A DNA stretch of 33,637 bases from Streptomyces beihaiensis. GTDB taxonomy: Bacteria > Actinomycetota > Actinomycetes > Streptomycetales > Streptomycetaceae. A model generated the notes under the pieces. It saw only the letters and a program-made list of their open reading frames with translations. It ran no database searches and was not told the origin of the DNA. The first letter of the stretch is position 1; every line of letters starts with the position of its first letter. Shown piece after piece: positions 1 through 7,216 of this stretch. The DNA lies in assembly GCF_026274175.1 (NCBI RefSeq), contig NZ_JAPHNL010000305.1, positions 1 through 33,637 of the forward strand, given 5' to 3'. A program made the translations under genes and the position numbers.

Positions 1-84
1 CGCCGCCTCAACCGGTTGAGGCGCGAAGAGTTCGACGAGCGGTTTCCGGGGCTCCTGGACCTGGTGCTGCGCGACAGTCGATAA
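1..84 (+). CDS. C-terminal end of an unidentified protein (partial)
   Basis: The window opens inside an open frame that reads 27 codons to a TAA at 82-84. The visible tail is charged and probably helical (it ends FPGLLDLVLRDSR). Codon use fits a real Streptomyces gene. The next gene starts 27 nt downstream in the same frame, so the two may be cotranscribed. Too little is visible to name a family. Confidence 0.6.
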   Translation, partial: RRLNRLRREEFDERFPGLLDLVLRDSR

Positions 85-111
85 CCGACATATCGCCCGT
101 ATCCTGTCCGG

Positions 112-2454
112 GTGAGCTGGTTCCGGGCGCTGAAGGACACCACCCGCTCGGGTCTGACCGTCGAGCGGAAACGTCTGGAACCCCTGATCGCGGTCCGCGG
201 CGCCGCCGGGCTCGCGATCGTCATCGCCGTGAGCCTGACGCTGTTCGGGCCCGCGGTGGCGGCCGGCTCGGCGTTCGGCGCGTACCAGGCGGCCATCGCC
301 ACGTTCCAGCGGAGCTGGCGGCCCCGGCCCGAGCTGGCGTTCGCCTCCGGCGCGAGCCTGGCCGTGTCGACCTTCCTCGGCTATCTCACCGGCTCCCACC
401 TGTTCCTCTTCCTGGCGCTGCTCGCCGTCTGGACGTATCTGGCGGGGCTTGCCTGGGCGGCCGGGCCGACCATCGGCCTCATCGCCTCCTCGAACGTCGC
501 GATGATGCTGGTCACCATCACCCTGCCGACCTCGGTCGAGGAGGCCGCGGCGCACGCGGGGATGATGGTCTTCGGTGGCCTCGTCCAGGCGGCCCTCGTG
601 GTGCTCTTCCCGGTACGCAGATGGGGCGCGCACCGCGACGCGCTCGCCGACGCCCTCGCCGCCGAGGCCGACTACGCGCGCCGCCTGCGGCACGACCCGC
701 TCGCGCCGTTCGACCCGCAGCCGCTGATGCTGGCCCGCAATGCCGCTGCGCTCACCCCGCGCCAGGCGCGCACCCGCCCCGCCCAGCTGCACGGCGCCCG
801 CGGCCTGGCCGAGCGGATCCGCCCGGTCCTCGCCTCGCTCGCCGACCCGGCGGTCGGGGTGCCGGAGGAGGGGCCCGAGCGCGCCCGGGTCCGCGAGCTG
901 CTCGGTGCCGCGGGCGCGATCCTCGACGCGGCCGCCCGCGCCATCCGGCACGGTACGCCGGTGACGCTGCCGCCGGCCGCGGTCGCCGCGTTTCGCACCC
1001 CGGACACCGGGGCGATCCTTTCGGGCCCCGCGAAGCGGGCGGCCGACCGCCTCGGCTCCCTGCTCGGGGATGTGATGGAGACGGCGGGCGGCGGCGGAGG
1101 CCCCCAAGGAACCTCAGCGCGAACCTCAGCACGAATCTCAGGCCGAATCTCAGGCCGAACCTCAGGCCGAACCTCAGGAGGAACCTCAGGCGAAACCTCG
1201 GGAGCGAGGCCGGGAGGGAGGCCAGGAGCACCTTCAACAGCGAGCTCAGGACGGAACTCAGGAGCGAGCCCAGGACGGAGCTCAAGAGCGAGCTCAGGAC
1301 GGAGGAGTTCGGGAGCGAGCTCAGGAGGCGGTCCAGAAGGCGCTTCCGCTTCCACCTCCGCGCCCCCACAGCCTCTCCACCGCCCCGGCCTCCTCCAACT
1401 GGTCCCTGCCGCAGTCCGCGCGATGCGGCGGGAGGCGGCCACCCGCGACTCCCCGGTCCTGCGCCACGCCACCCGCGTGACGGCCGTCGCCACCGTCGGC
1501 TACCTCATCGGCCACGCGCTGCCGTTCGGACACGGCTACTGGGCGCCGATGTCCGCCGTCATGGTGATGCGGCCGGACTTCTCCCAGACGTACTCCCGCG
1601 CGGTGGCCCGTTTCGGCGGCACGCTCATCGGTGTGGCCCTGGCCACCGGCGTCGTCCAGCTCGTGGTCCCCGGCACCCGCCTCTCGGCCGCGCTCGCCGT
1701 GCTCTGCGCGGGGCTGATGTACCTGCTCATGCGCACGGGCCAGCTGGCGGCGCAGGCGTGCGTGGGCGCCTACGTGGTGTTCCTGCTCGGCATGGGCGGG
1801 CAGACCTGGGACCAGACGGTGCCCGAACGTGTCGTGCTCACCCTCGTCGGCGGCGTCCTGGCGATGATCTCGTACGCCCTCTACCCCGCGTGGGAGACCC
1901 CGCGTCTGCGCGCCTACCTCGCGGCCTGGCTGACCTCGGTCGGTGAGTACGCGGCCACGGTCGTCGACCACTACGCCCACCCGGCGGGCAGCAGCTGTCC
2001 CGACGTCCGCGCGGCCCTGCTGAGGACCCGCGACGCCCGTGCCGCCTGGCAGACGGCGGCGGGCCGCGCCAGGACCGAGCCCGTACGACACCGCGGTCTG
2101 TCGCACGCCGCGGCGGACGACGCCGAACACGCGCTGCTGCACCTCGGCCGGGTCGCCATGCTGATGGAGGCGCACCTCCCGGAGCGCGACGCGGTCCCGG
2201 TGCCCGCGGCGGCCGCCCTCGCCGACGCGCTGCGCACCGCGACGCGCGAGGGCGCACGCGCGATCCGCGAGCGCCGTGAGCCGTGCTGGACGCCGGTGGC
2301 CGAGGCCCTGGCGGTCTGGGACGGCGAGGGCGTGCCCGACCGGGTCGTACGCCGTGGGGCGGGGCTCCTCCTTGACGCCCTGGAGGACCTGTCCGACGCG
2401 CTCGACGACACCGACGGCGTACCGCCGAAGTCGGTGGCGGTACGCCGGGGTTAG
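112..2454 (+). CDS. FUSC-family inner-membrane protein (aromatic acid exporter-like)
   Basis: Predicted 780-residue membrane protein. An N-terminal hydrophobic half (about residues 25-175) and a second hydrophobic block (about 455-590, with YWAPMSAVMVMRPDFSQTY) match the two-module layout of FUSC/YccS/AaeB-type proteins, which are linked to export of aromatic acids or similar small molecules. The substrate cannot be read from the sequence. The GTG at 112 is the first start after the upstream TAA, which lies in the same frame. No clear ribosome site precedes it, so translation may be leaderless or coupled. Between the halves, about residues 333-406 are a low-complexity Ser/Gly/Arg/Thr linker encoded by 12-bp repeats, which family members do not normally need. 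A polar domain of about 190 residues follows the last membrane block. Confidence 0.8.
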   Translation: MSWFRALKDTTRSGLTVERKRLEPLIAVRGAAGLAIVIAVSLTLFGPAVAAGSAFGAYQAAIATFQRSWRPRPELAFASGASLAVSTFLGYLTGSHLFLFLALLAVWTYLAGLAWAAGPTIGLIASSNVAMMLVTITLPTSVEEAAAHAGMMVFGGLVQAALVVLFPVRRWGAHRDALADALAAEADYARRLRHDPLAPFDPQPLMLARNAAALTPRQARTRPAQLHGARGLAERIRPVLASLADPAVGVPEEGPERARVRELLGAAGAILDAAARAIRHGTPVTLPPAAVAAFRTPDTGAILSGPAKRAADRLGSLLGDVMETAGGGGGPQGTSARTSARISGRISGRTSGRTSGGTSGETSGARPGGRPGAPSTASSGRNSGASPGRSSRASSGRRSSGASSGGGPEGASASTSAPPQPLHRPGLLQLVPAAVRAMRREAATRDSPVLRHATRVTAVATVGYLIGHALPFGHGYWAPMSAVMVMRPDFSQTYSRAVARFGGTLIGVALATGVVQLVVPGTRLSAALAVLCAGLMYLLMRTGQLAAQACVGAYVVFLLGMGGQTWDQTVPERVVLTLVGGVLAMISYALYPAWETPRLRAYLAAWLTSVGEYAATVVDHYAHPAGSSCPDVRAALLRTRDARAAWQTAAGRARTEPVRHRGLSHAAADDAEHALLHLGRVAMLMEAHLPERDAVPVPAAAALADALRTATREGARAIRERREPCWTPVAEALAVWDGEGVPDRVVRRGAGLLLDALEDLSDALDDTDGVPPKSVAVRRG
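1110..1328 (+). repeat. 12-bp tandem repeats inside the FUSC gene
   Basis: Eight 12-bp units (type AACCTCAGGCCG) run from 1110 to 1205. After a degenerate stretch, a second family (type GAGCTCAGGACG) runs from about 1242 to 1328. Because the unit is a multiple of three, the frame is kept and the product is a period-4 run such as TSGRTSGR. The repeats create long spurious frames on both strands. Confidence 0.85.
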
Positions 2455-2689
2455 GGCCTGTCCGGCGGATCTCGCCGGGGCCGCTGGGTCTGGCACGCAC
2501 GTCTGCGGCGTTGTCGTCGGTTGCCGACTCCCTCGGCCTCGAACCGAGCTCCGCCCGGCTCGGCCGTGAGGCACCCCCTTCGCGTCGCCGCCGCCCTCCT
2601 CCGCCTTGCGGCCGCACGCACCGGACCCCGCTCACCGGTACCGATCGGCACGGTCGACCGAGTCCGACCCGATCCGCCGGACGGGCCCT
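2453..2689. mobile_element. MITE-like element with 19-bp terminal inverted repeats
   Basis: The ends AGGGCCTGTCCGGCGGATC (2453-2471) and the inverse of AGGGCCCGTCCGGCGGATC (2671-2689) match at 18 of 19 positions and enclose 237 bp without a convincing gene. The left end overlaps the stop codon of the FUSC gene. I recall similar noncoding sequences between Streptomyces genes, but have not checked. No transposase and no clear target-site duplication are visible. The 270 bp between FUSC and the lipoprotein hold nothing else I can identify. Confidence 0.5.
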
Positions 2690-2724
2690 GGCCAAGCGGG
2701 GCCACGGCAAGGCGCCCGTCGGGC

Positions 2725-3231
2725 TCAGCCCGTGCCGACACCGCCGGCAAGACCACTGGGAAGAGCGCTCGGGAGGTTCGGCAGCTTGCCGTTCTCGGAC
2801 TTCGTGAACGTGTCGGTCGTGCCGCCGTCCCACGCCACCTTCATGGTCGTGCCGTCGTTGGACGCGACCGTGCCCAGGGACCGGGTGGTGTCACCGTCCG
2901 CGCACGTGAGGCTGATGGTCGGCTTGCCCGCGTCGGCCACGGCGCCGCTGCACAGATGGCCGTCGCCCGTGCTCAGGGACGCCTGCTTGCCGCCGACGAC
3001 CAGGACCACCGGCCGGCCGCCGGTCGTGGCGCTCCAGATGCCCTCGGCGTCCTTCACGGACCCGGCGGAGCCGCCCGAGGAACCGGACGGTGAACTGGCC
3101 CCGTCGGACGGCTTGCCCTTGTCGTTGCCGTCGTTACCGCCGTTGCCGCCGCCGTTGGCGCTGCTGCAGCCGGTGACGGCCAGCGCCGCCACCGCGGCGG
3201 CCGTTACGACCCATACGTGCTTGTTGCGCAC
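2725..3231 (-). CDS. Small secreted lipoprotein, function unknown
   Basis: About 168 residues. The N-terminus is a lipoprotein signal: MRNKH, a hydrophobic core, then a lipobox ending AVTGC, so Cys22 would be lipidated. A Gly/Asn/Ser/Pro-rich spacer follows, then a compact domain of about 100 residues (IWSATTGGRPVVLVVGGKQ...) resembling small extracytoplasmic beta domains of Streptomyces lipoproteins. The GTG at 3231 is preferred because GGGGG lies 5 nt upstream. An in-frame ATG at 3243 would add four residues but has no ribosome site. It stands alone between the element at 2453-2689 and the aldehyde dehydrogenase. Function not recognised. Confidence 0.75.
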   Translation of the reverse strand: MRNKHVWVVTAAAVAALAVTGCSSANGGGNGGNDGNDKGKPSDGASSPSGSSGGSAGSVKDAEGIWSATTGGRPVVLVVGGKQASLSTGDGHLCSGAVADAGKPTISLTCADGDTTRSLGTVASNDGTTMKVAWDGGTTDTFTKSENGKLPNLPSALPSGLAGGVGTG

Positions 3232-3318
3232 AACATCCCCCATACGTAACCGCTGTTGGGCCCGGACATCGCCCCCGGGCCGCCGCGGCAAGCTACCAGT
3301 CCCCGTCGGACGGGGAGC

Positions 3319-4782
3319 TCAGAAGGGGAACCGCGACCTCCCGTGCTGCACGGAGATCCACTTCTGTGTCGTGAACGCCTCCACGGTCGCCTCGCCGTTG
3401 AGGCGGCCCAGTCCCGACCGCTTCTCCCCGCCGAAGGCGACGAGCGGCTCGTCGTGCACGGTTCCGTCGTTGACGTGGATCATGCCCGTGTCGATCTGCT
3501 GGGCGAACGCCACGCCCCGCTCGACGTCCCCGGTGTGCACGGCACCGCTCAGCCCGTACGGGGTGTCGTTCGCGATCCGCACCGCCTCCTCGTCCCCGTC
3601 GAACGGGATGAGCAGCGCGACCGGCCCGAAGATCTCCTGGCGCAGCACCGAGGAGTCGGCGGGCAGCCCGGCGAGCACGACCGGCTCCACGAGGTTGCCC
3701 TCCACCGTGCCGCGCACCAGCGCCGTCGCACCCTCGGCGACCGCCTGCTCGACGACGCCCGAGATCGACTCCGCCTGGGTGGAGTTGATGACCGGGCCGA
3801 TCACCGTCGACGGGTCGCGCGGGTCGCCCGCCTTCAGCGTCTTCACCTTGGCCACGAACTTCTCGGTGAACTCCTTCTCCACCTTGCGGTCCACGAGGAT
3901 GCGGTTCGCCGCCATGCAGACCTGGCCCTGGTGGACGTAGCGGCTGAAGACCGCCGCGTCGACCGCGTAGTCGATGTCCGCGTCGTCGAGCACGGTCAGC
4001 GCGCTGTTGCCGCCGAGTTCGAGCACCGCGTGCTTGAACTGCGAGGCGCACACCGTCGCGACGTGCTGGCCGACCTTGTCGGAGCCGGTGAAGGAGATGA
4101 CCTTCGGCACGGGGTGCGTGAGCAGCGCGTCGCCGATCTCGGCGATGTCCGTGATGACCACGTTGAGCAGGCCCGCCGGAAGTCCCGCGTCCTCGAAGAC
4201 CTTGGCCACGAGTGAGCCGCCGCAGATCGGTGTGTTCTGGTGCGGCTTGAGGACCACCGCGTTGCCGAGCGCCAGCGCCGGGGCGACGGACTTGATGCTG
4301 AGCAGGAACGGGAAGTTGAACGGCGAAATGACCCCGACGACGCCGACCGGCACCCGGTAGAGCCGGTTCTCCTTGCCGTCCACCGGCGACGGGATCACCC
4401 GGCCCTGCGGGCGCAGCGCCAGCTGGATCGACTCGCGCAGGAACTCCTTGGCCAGGTGCAGCTCGAAACCGGCCTTCACGCGCGTGCCGCCGAGCTCGTC
4501 GATGATCGCCTCGGTGATCTCGGCCTCCCGCTCCTCGATGAGGCGCAGGGCCCGCTCGAAGACGAGCCGGCGCGTGTACGCGTTGGTCTTCGCCCACTCC
4601 TTCTGCGCGCGCTCGGCGGCCCGGTATGCCTCGTCTATCTCCTCCGTCGAGGCCACCGTGATCGAGGCCAGTTTGTCGCCGCTGTACGGATTGAAGTCGA
4701 TGATGTCCCACGACCCGCGCCCCGCGCGCCATGAGCCGTCGATGTACTGCCGGTCGAGTTCGGTGAAGTAGGACGAGGTCAT
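3319..4782 (-). CDS. NAD(P)+-dependent aldehyde dehydrogenase
   Basis: A 487-residue member of the aldehyde dehydrogenase superfamily, which oxidises aldehydes to carboxylates. The expected residues are present: Asn156 in SPFNFP, Lys179 in VVLKP, the FTGS loop of the cofactor fold (231-234), general base Glu255 in LELGG, and nucleophile Cys289 in GQVCMAANR. Length is normal. The overall pattern is nearest the benzaldehyde/vanillin dehydrogenase-like branch, but substrate is not assigned. The ATG at 4782 follows AAGGGA at a spacing of about 10 nt; a TTG two codons upstream (4788) is possible. It lies downstream of the XRE gene on the same strand, with an operator-like inverted repeat between them. 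Confidence 0.93.
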   Translation of the reverse strand: MTSSYFTELDRQYIDGSWRAGRGSWDIIDFNPYSGDKLASITVASTEEIDEAYRAAERAQKEWAKTNAYTRRLVFERALRLIEEREAEITEAIIDELGGTRVKAGFELHLAKEFLRESIQLALRPQGRVIPSPVDGKENRLYRVPVGVVGVISPFNFPFLLSIKSVAPALALGNAVVLKPHQNTPICGGSLVAKVFEDAGLPAGLLNVVITDIAEIGDALLTHPVPKVISFTGSDKVGQHVATVCASQFKHAVLELGGNSALTVLDDADIDYAVDAAVFSRYVHQGQVCMAANRILVDRKVEKEFTEKFVAKVKTLKAGDPRDPSTVIGPVINSTQAESISGVVEQAVAEGATALVRGTVEGNLVEPVVLAGLPADSSVLRQEIFGPVALLIPFDGDEEAVRIANDTPYGLSGAVHTGDVERGVAFAQQIDTGMIHVNDGTVHDEPLVAFGGEKRSGLGRLNGEATVEAFTTQKWISVQHGRSRFPF

Positions 4783-4831
4783 GGGCAATCAGTCCCTTGC
4801 TACAGCTGCCTCAGCGGTCCAGAAACCTGAA

Positions 4832-4851
4832 TGGACGTCATCGTACGTCCA
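4832..4851. promoter_or_regulatory. Operator-like inverted repeat upstream of aldehyde dehydrogenase
   Basis: TGGACGT and ACGTCCA form perfect 7-bp arms around a 6-bp centre, 50 bp upstream of the aldehyde dehydrogenase start. The octamer GTCCAGAA overlaps the right arm (4847-4854) and occurs again as a direct copy at 4818-4825. This suggests a repressor or activator site; the regulator is unknown. Confidence 0.45.
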
Positions 4852-4884
4852 GAAGTGGGCAGTTGTGGCGGAAGACCGATCACT

Positions 4885-5778
4885 TCACGCTCGGTCGAAG
4901 TCCTTGATGACGCGTTCGATCAGTTTCCGGCTCTCCTTCGGGGACGGGCACTCCTCCTGGAGGTCCGTCATGGCCTTCGTGTACTGCGCGACGTCCTCGC
5001 GCTTGTCCAAGTACAGGGCGCTGGTGAGCTGTTCGAGGAATACGACGTCCTGGAGGTCGGACTCCGGGAAGGTGAGCAGCGTGAAGGTGCCGGACTCGCC
5101 GGAGTGCCAGCCGTGGCTGAACGGCATGACCTGCACGGTGAGATGGGGGAGTTCGGACAGTTCGATGAGGTGCTCCAGCTGCCCGCGCATCACCTCGGGC
5201 CCGCCCTGCACGCGGCGCAGCGCCGCCTCGTCGAGGATGAGCCGCACCTGGGGCGCGCGCTCGGCCACCAGCAGCTTCTGCCGCTCCAGGCGCAGCGCGA
5301 CGCGGCGGTCGATGTCGTCCTGGTCGACGGGCGCGGCCCCGGTCGCGGCCTTGCGCATGCCGCGCTCGACGACGGCGTGGGCGTACGCGGAGGTCTGCAG
5401 CAGACCGTGCACGAACTGCGCCTCGTAGCCGCGGATGACCGAGGCGGCGCCCTCCAGGCCCACGTACGTCTGGAACCAGCTCGGCAGCACGTCGGAGTAA
5501 CTGTGCCACCAGCCCGCGACGTTGGCCTCCTTGGCGAGGGAGAGCAGGGCGCCGCGCTCGGCGTCGTCGGTCACTCCGTACAGGGTGAGCAGGTCCTCGA
5601 CGTCACGCGCCTTGAAGCTCACCCGTCCCAACTCCATGCGGCTGATCTTCGATTCGGAGGCGCGGATCGAGTAGCCGGCGGCCTCCCTCGTGATGCCCCG
5701 CGATTCCCTCAGGCGCCTGAGCTGCGAGCCCAGCAGAATGCGCCGCACCACAGAGCCGCTCGACTCTCCAGCGGTCAC
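4885..5778 (-). CDS. XRE-family regulator with DUF5753 domain
   Basis: About 297 residues. Residues 19-75 form an XRE/Cro-type helix-turn-helix (LRRLRESRGITREAAGY...SKISRMELG). From about residue 95 follows the DUF5753 domain (WFQTYVGLEGAASVIRGYE, then QTSAYAHAV), as in the large Streptomyces family of developmental or antibiotic-linked regulators encoded beside DUF397 proteins. The GTG at 5778 is chosen because GGGGAGG lies 9 nt upstream; a TTG at 5796 lies before that site and is unlikely. The neighbouring divergent ATPase and nearby DUF397 gene complete the usual trio. Known family behaviour is that the DUF397 partner modulates the regulator; that is inference here. Confidence 0.9.
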   Translation of the reverse strand: MTAGESSGSVVRRILLGSQLRRLRESRGITREAAGYSIRASESKISRMELGRVSFKARDVEDLLTLYGVTDDAERGALLSLAKEANVAGWWHSYSDVLPSWFQTYVGLEGAASVIRGYEAQFVHGLLQTSAYAHAVVERGMRKAATGAAPVDQDDIDRRVALRLERQKLLVAERAPQVRLILDEAALRRVQGGPEVMRGQLEHLIELSELPHLTVQVMPFSHGWHSGESGTFTLLTFPESDLQDVVFLEQLTSALYLDKREDVAQYTKAMTDLQEECPSPKESRKLIERVIKDFDRA

Positions 5779-5940
5779 GTCGTCCAACCTCCCCAATGCT
5801 TCAGAGGCCGAAGTCTGCCATCAAAACGCTCCGTCCCGTACTCGCTCGGTTACAGAAACGGAAAGATCGAGTCAGCTCTACGGAAGAAATCGTAGGGAGA
5901 AATGACCAAGAACTGGTACGTGAGTGATCAAGTCGGTCGC

Positions 5941-5967
5941 GTGCACGTGCATCTGCCCTTGCATCTG
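5941..5967 (+). promoter_or_regulatory. Shared motif upstream of the ATPase gene (copy A)
   Basis: GTGCACGTGCAT, then three bases after CTGC, then TGCATCTG. It lies 86 bp before the ATPase start, in the XRE/ATPase divergent region (5779-6053). A near-identical motif lies upstream of the DUF397 gene in the same orientation relative to that gene. It includes the palindrome TGCACGTGCA. The rest of this 275-bp region shows no other convincing site. Confidence 0.5.
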
Positions 5968-6053
5968 GGGTACGCATTCGGAAGCATGGGGGCCGTCACA
6001 CCGCCACTGCTCGCTATCGTCGCTACGTACTGCGAAATTGGGGAGTGCCTCGC

Positions 6054-6575
6054 ATGGGGACGAACGGATCGACCATGCTCGAGCCTTTGAGGCAGGGGCT
6101 TCCCCCCGTCGACCCCTCGACCGTCGCCGCGGCCGCCTCGTGCGCGCTTCCGGCCCGGTACGAAGCGGTGCGCAGCGCCCGGGAGTTCGTCCGGCGGACC
6201 CTCAACGAGTGGGGGGTGTCGGAGCGGTTCGACGACATATGTCTGGTCGTCTCTGAACTGGTCACCAACGCCCTGCGCCACGGCCTTCCCGCCGACACGC
6301 CCTACGAGCAGGACCCGCCGGTGCGGCTGCACCTGACCCGCTGGGCCTCGCGCCTGGTGTGCGCGGTGCGCGACCCCAGCGACGAGAGCCCGGTCGCGCG
6401 GGACGACGCGGCGGACGGCGACTTCTCCCTGGAGTCCGGCCGCGGGCTGCTGCTCGTCGACTCGTTCAGCGACGCGTGGGGCTGGCACCGCGCGCTGTCC
6501 GCGTCCGGTGAGCCGGGTTCGCGTTCCGGCTCGGGGAAATCCGGGAAAGTGGTCTGGGCGCTTTTCGCGTGGTGA
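6054..6575 (+). CDS. RsbW-like ATP-binding protein (HATPase_c_2)
   Basis: A 173-residue protein of the GHKL serine-kinase/anti-sigma type. The N-box is SELVTNALRHG (Glu68, Asn72), with VRDPSD at 106-110 as the G1-like segment and ESGRGLLLVD (127-136) as the G2 glycine-rich ATP lid. An RsbW-like protein of this size usually phosphorylates an anti-anti-sigma factor or binds a sigma factor, but none is encoded nearby. Such solitary ATPases are common beside XRE/DUF397 pairs in Streptomyces. The ATG at 6054 follows GGGGAG at 8 nt; a GTG at 6045 overlaps that site. A Ser/Gly-rich stretch lies near the C-terminus (about 149-165). Confidence 0.88.
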   Translation: MGTNGSTMLEPLRQGLPPVDPSTVAAAASCALPARYEAVRSAREFVRRTLNEWGVSERFDDICLVVSELVTNALRHGLPADTPYEQDPPVRLHLTRWASRLVCAVRDPSDESPVARDDAADGDFSLESGRGLLLVDSFSDAWGWHRALSASGEPGSRSGSGKSGKVVWALFAW

Positions 6576-6612
6576 CGCGGGTAGACCGCCGACAGAGAGG
6601 GACGCGGGCCGG

Positions 6613-6852
6613 TCAGCTCGCTATGAGGTGGTCGAACTCCCCGTCCTTCACGCCGAGCAGCATGGCCTCGATCTCGGCCGGTGTGTAGATGAGGGCGGGA
6701 CCCTCGGGGAAGTTGGAGTTGCGGACGGCGACCCGCCCGCCCGGCAGCTTCGCGAACTCCACGCAGGAGCCCTGCGAGTTGCTGTGCCGGCTCTTCTGCC
6801 AGGTGACGCCGTGCAGCTCCGTCGCCGCCATGCCGTTGTACACGTGATGCAC
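6613..6852 (-). CDS. DUF397 domain protein
   Basis: A 79-residue protein with the DUF397 pattern: TWQKSRHSNSQGSCVEFA, then VAVRNSNFPEGPALIYTPAE and a C-terminal helix. DUF397 proteins are small partners of XRE/DUF5753 regulators in Streptomyces; the family includes WhiJ- and BldB-associated loci. The GTG at 6852 has GGAG 6 nt upstream; an ATG at 6831 is a shorter alternative. It points toward the ATPase gene, with 37 bp between the convergent stops. Its leader carries a perfect inverted repeat and a copy of the motif found before the ATPase. Confidence 0.88.
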   Translation of the reverse strand: MHHVYNGMAATELHGVTWQKSRHSNSQGSCVEFAKLPGGRVAVRNSNFPEGPALIYTPAEIEAMLLGVKDGEFDHLIAS

Positions 6853-6920
6853 GGTTCGCTCCAGGTGATGCTGTGACGGTGAACGTGGACTGGACCGGTG
6901 TGTCCTGTGGCAGATTGGAG

Positions 6921-6950
6921 GTTGGGACACCAGTGATTGTGTGTCCCAAC
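6921..6950. promoter_or_regulatory. Perfect 10+10 bp inverted repeat in the DUF397 leader
   Basis: GTTGGGACAC and GTGTCCCAAC face each other across 10 bp, about 70 bp upstream of the DUF397 start. Half-site centres are 20 bp apart, about two helical turns, which suits a protein operator. It could also fold in RNA. A further half-site copy, TGGGACAC, lies at 7147-7154 before the DinB-family gene. Confidence 0.55.
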
Positions 6951-6978
6951 TGTCCAGGATCATAGCTGCGTTCACGTG

Positions 6979-7006
6979 CAGATGCATGATGCAAATGCAC
7001 GTGCAC
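6979..7006 (-). promoter_or_regulatory. Shared motif upstream of the DUF397 gene (copy B)
   Basis: Read on the minus strand: GTGCACGTGCAT, TTGC, four bases, then TGCATCTG. It matches copy A at 5941-5967 apart from one substitution, the short centre, and one extra base. It lies 127 bp before the DUF397 start. The flank continues into CACGTGAA, giving several overlapping TGCA/CACGTG palindromes. Confidence 0.5.
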
Positions 7007-7019
7007 GTGTGGTGTTCCT

Positions 7020-7110
7020 CTGGTTACAGCCATCGTGGTCGTCCGCTGGTTGCAGCCATCGTGATCTTCCGCGGTCCCGCCCGGTCCTGCCCGGTCCTGC
7101 CCGGTCCTGC
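7020..7110. repeat. Two short tandem repeats in the DUF397/DinB divergent region
   Basis: A 26-bp unit beginning CTGGTT(A/G)CAGCCATCGTG occurs twice in tandem (7020-7071, 23 of 26 identical). Directly after it, CCGGTCCTGC is repeated three times (7081-7110), preceded by a degenerate copy. No gene is supported in the 364 bp between 6853 and 7216, which otherwise holds the motifs listed separately. Confidence 0.8.
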
Positions 7111-7174
7111 CTCTCCCTCTCCGCGTCACCCCGAAATTCCTTGATCTGGGACACGATCTGACCTCGTTCAAACC

Positions 7175-7180
7175 TAGGGT
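7175..7180 (+). promoter_or_regulatory. Candidate -10 box (TAGGGT) for the DinB-family gene
   Basis: TAGGGT is close to the principal-sigma -10 consensus of Streptomyces and lies 36 bp before the start. The -35 region is weak. A TGGGACAC half-site lies just upstream, so the promoter could be under the same control as the DUF397 leader. Confidence 0.35.
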
Positions 7181-7216
7181 TCGTCGTGTCAGGCACTCCG
7201 GCGAAAGGTGGCCGTC

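Noticed and set aside
2606-3940. 444-codon plus-strand frame
   Set aside because: It lies antisense to the lipoprotein and the aldehyde dehydrogenase, both of which have clear family motifs.
5902-6090. Small 62-codon frame before the ATPase gene, with GGGAG near its ATG
   Set aside because: It overlaps the ATPase start, runs through the shared motif, and its composition does not look coding. I treat the region as regulatory.
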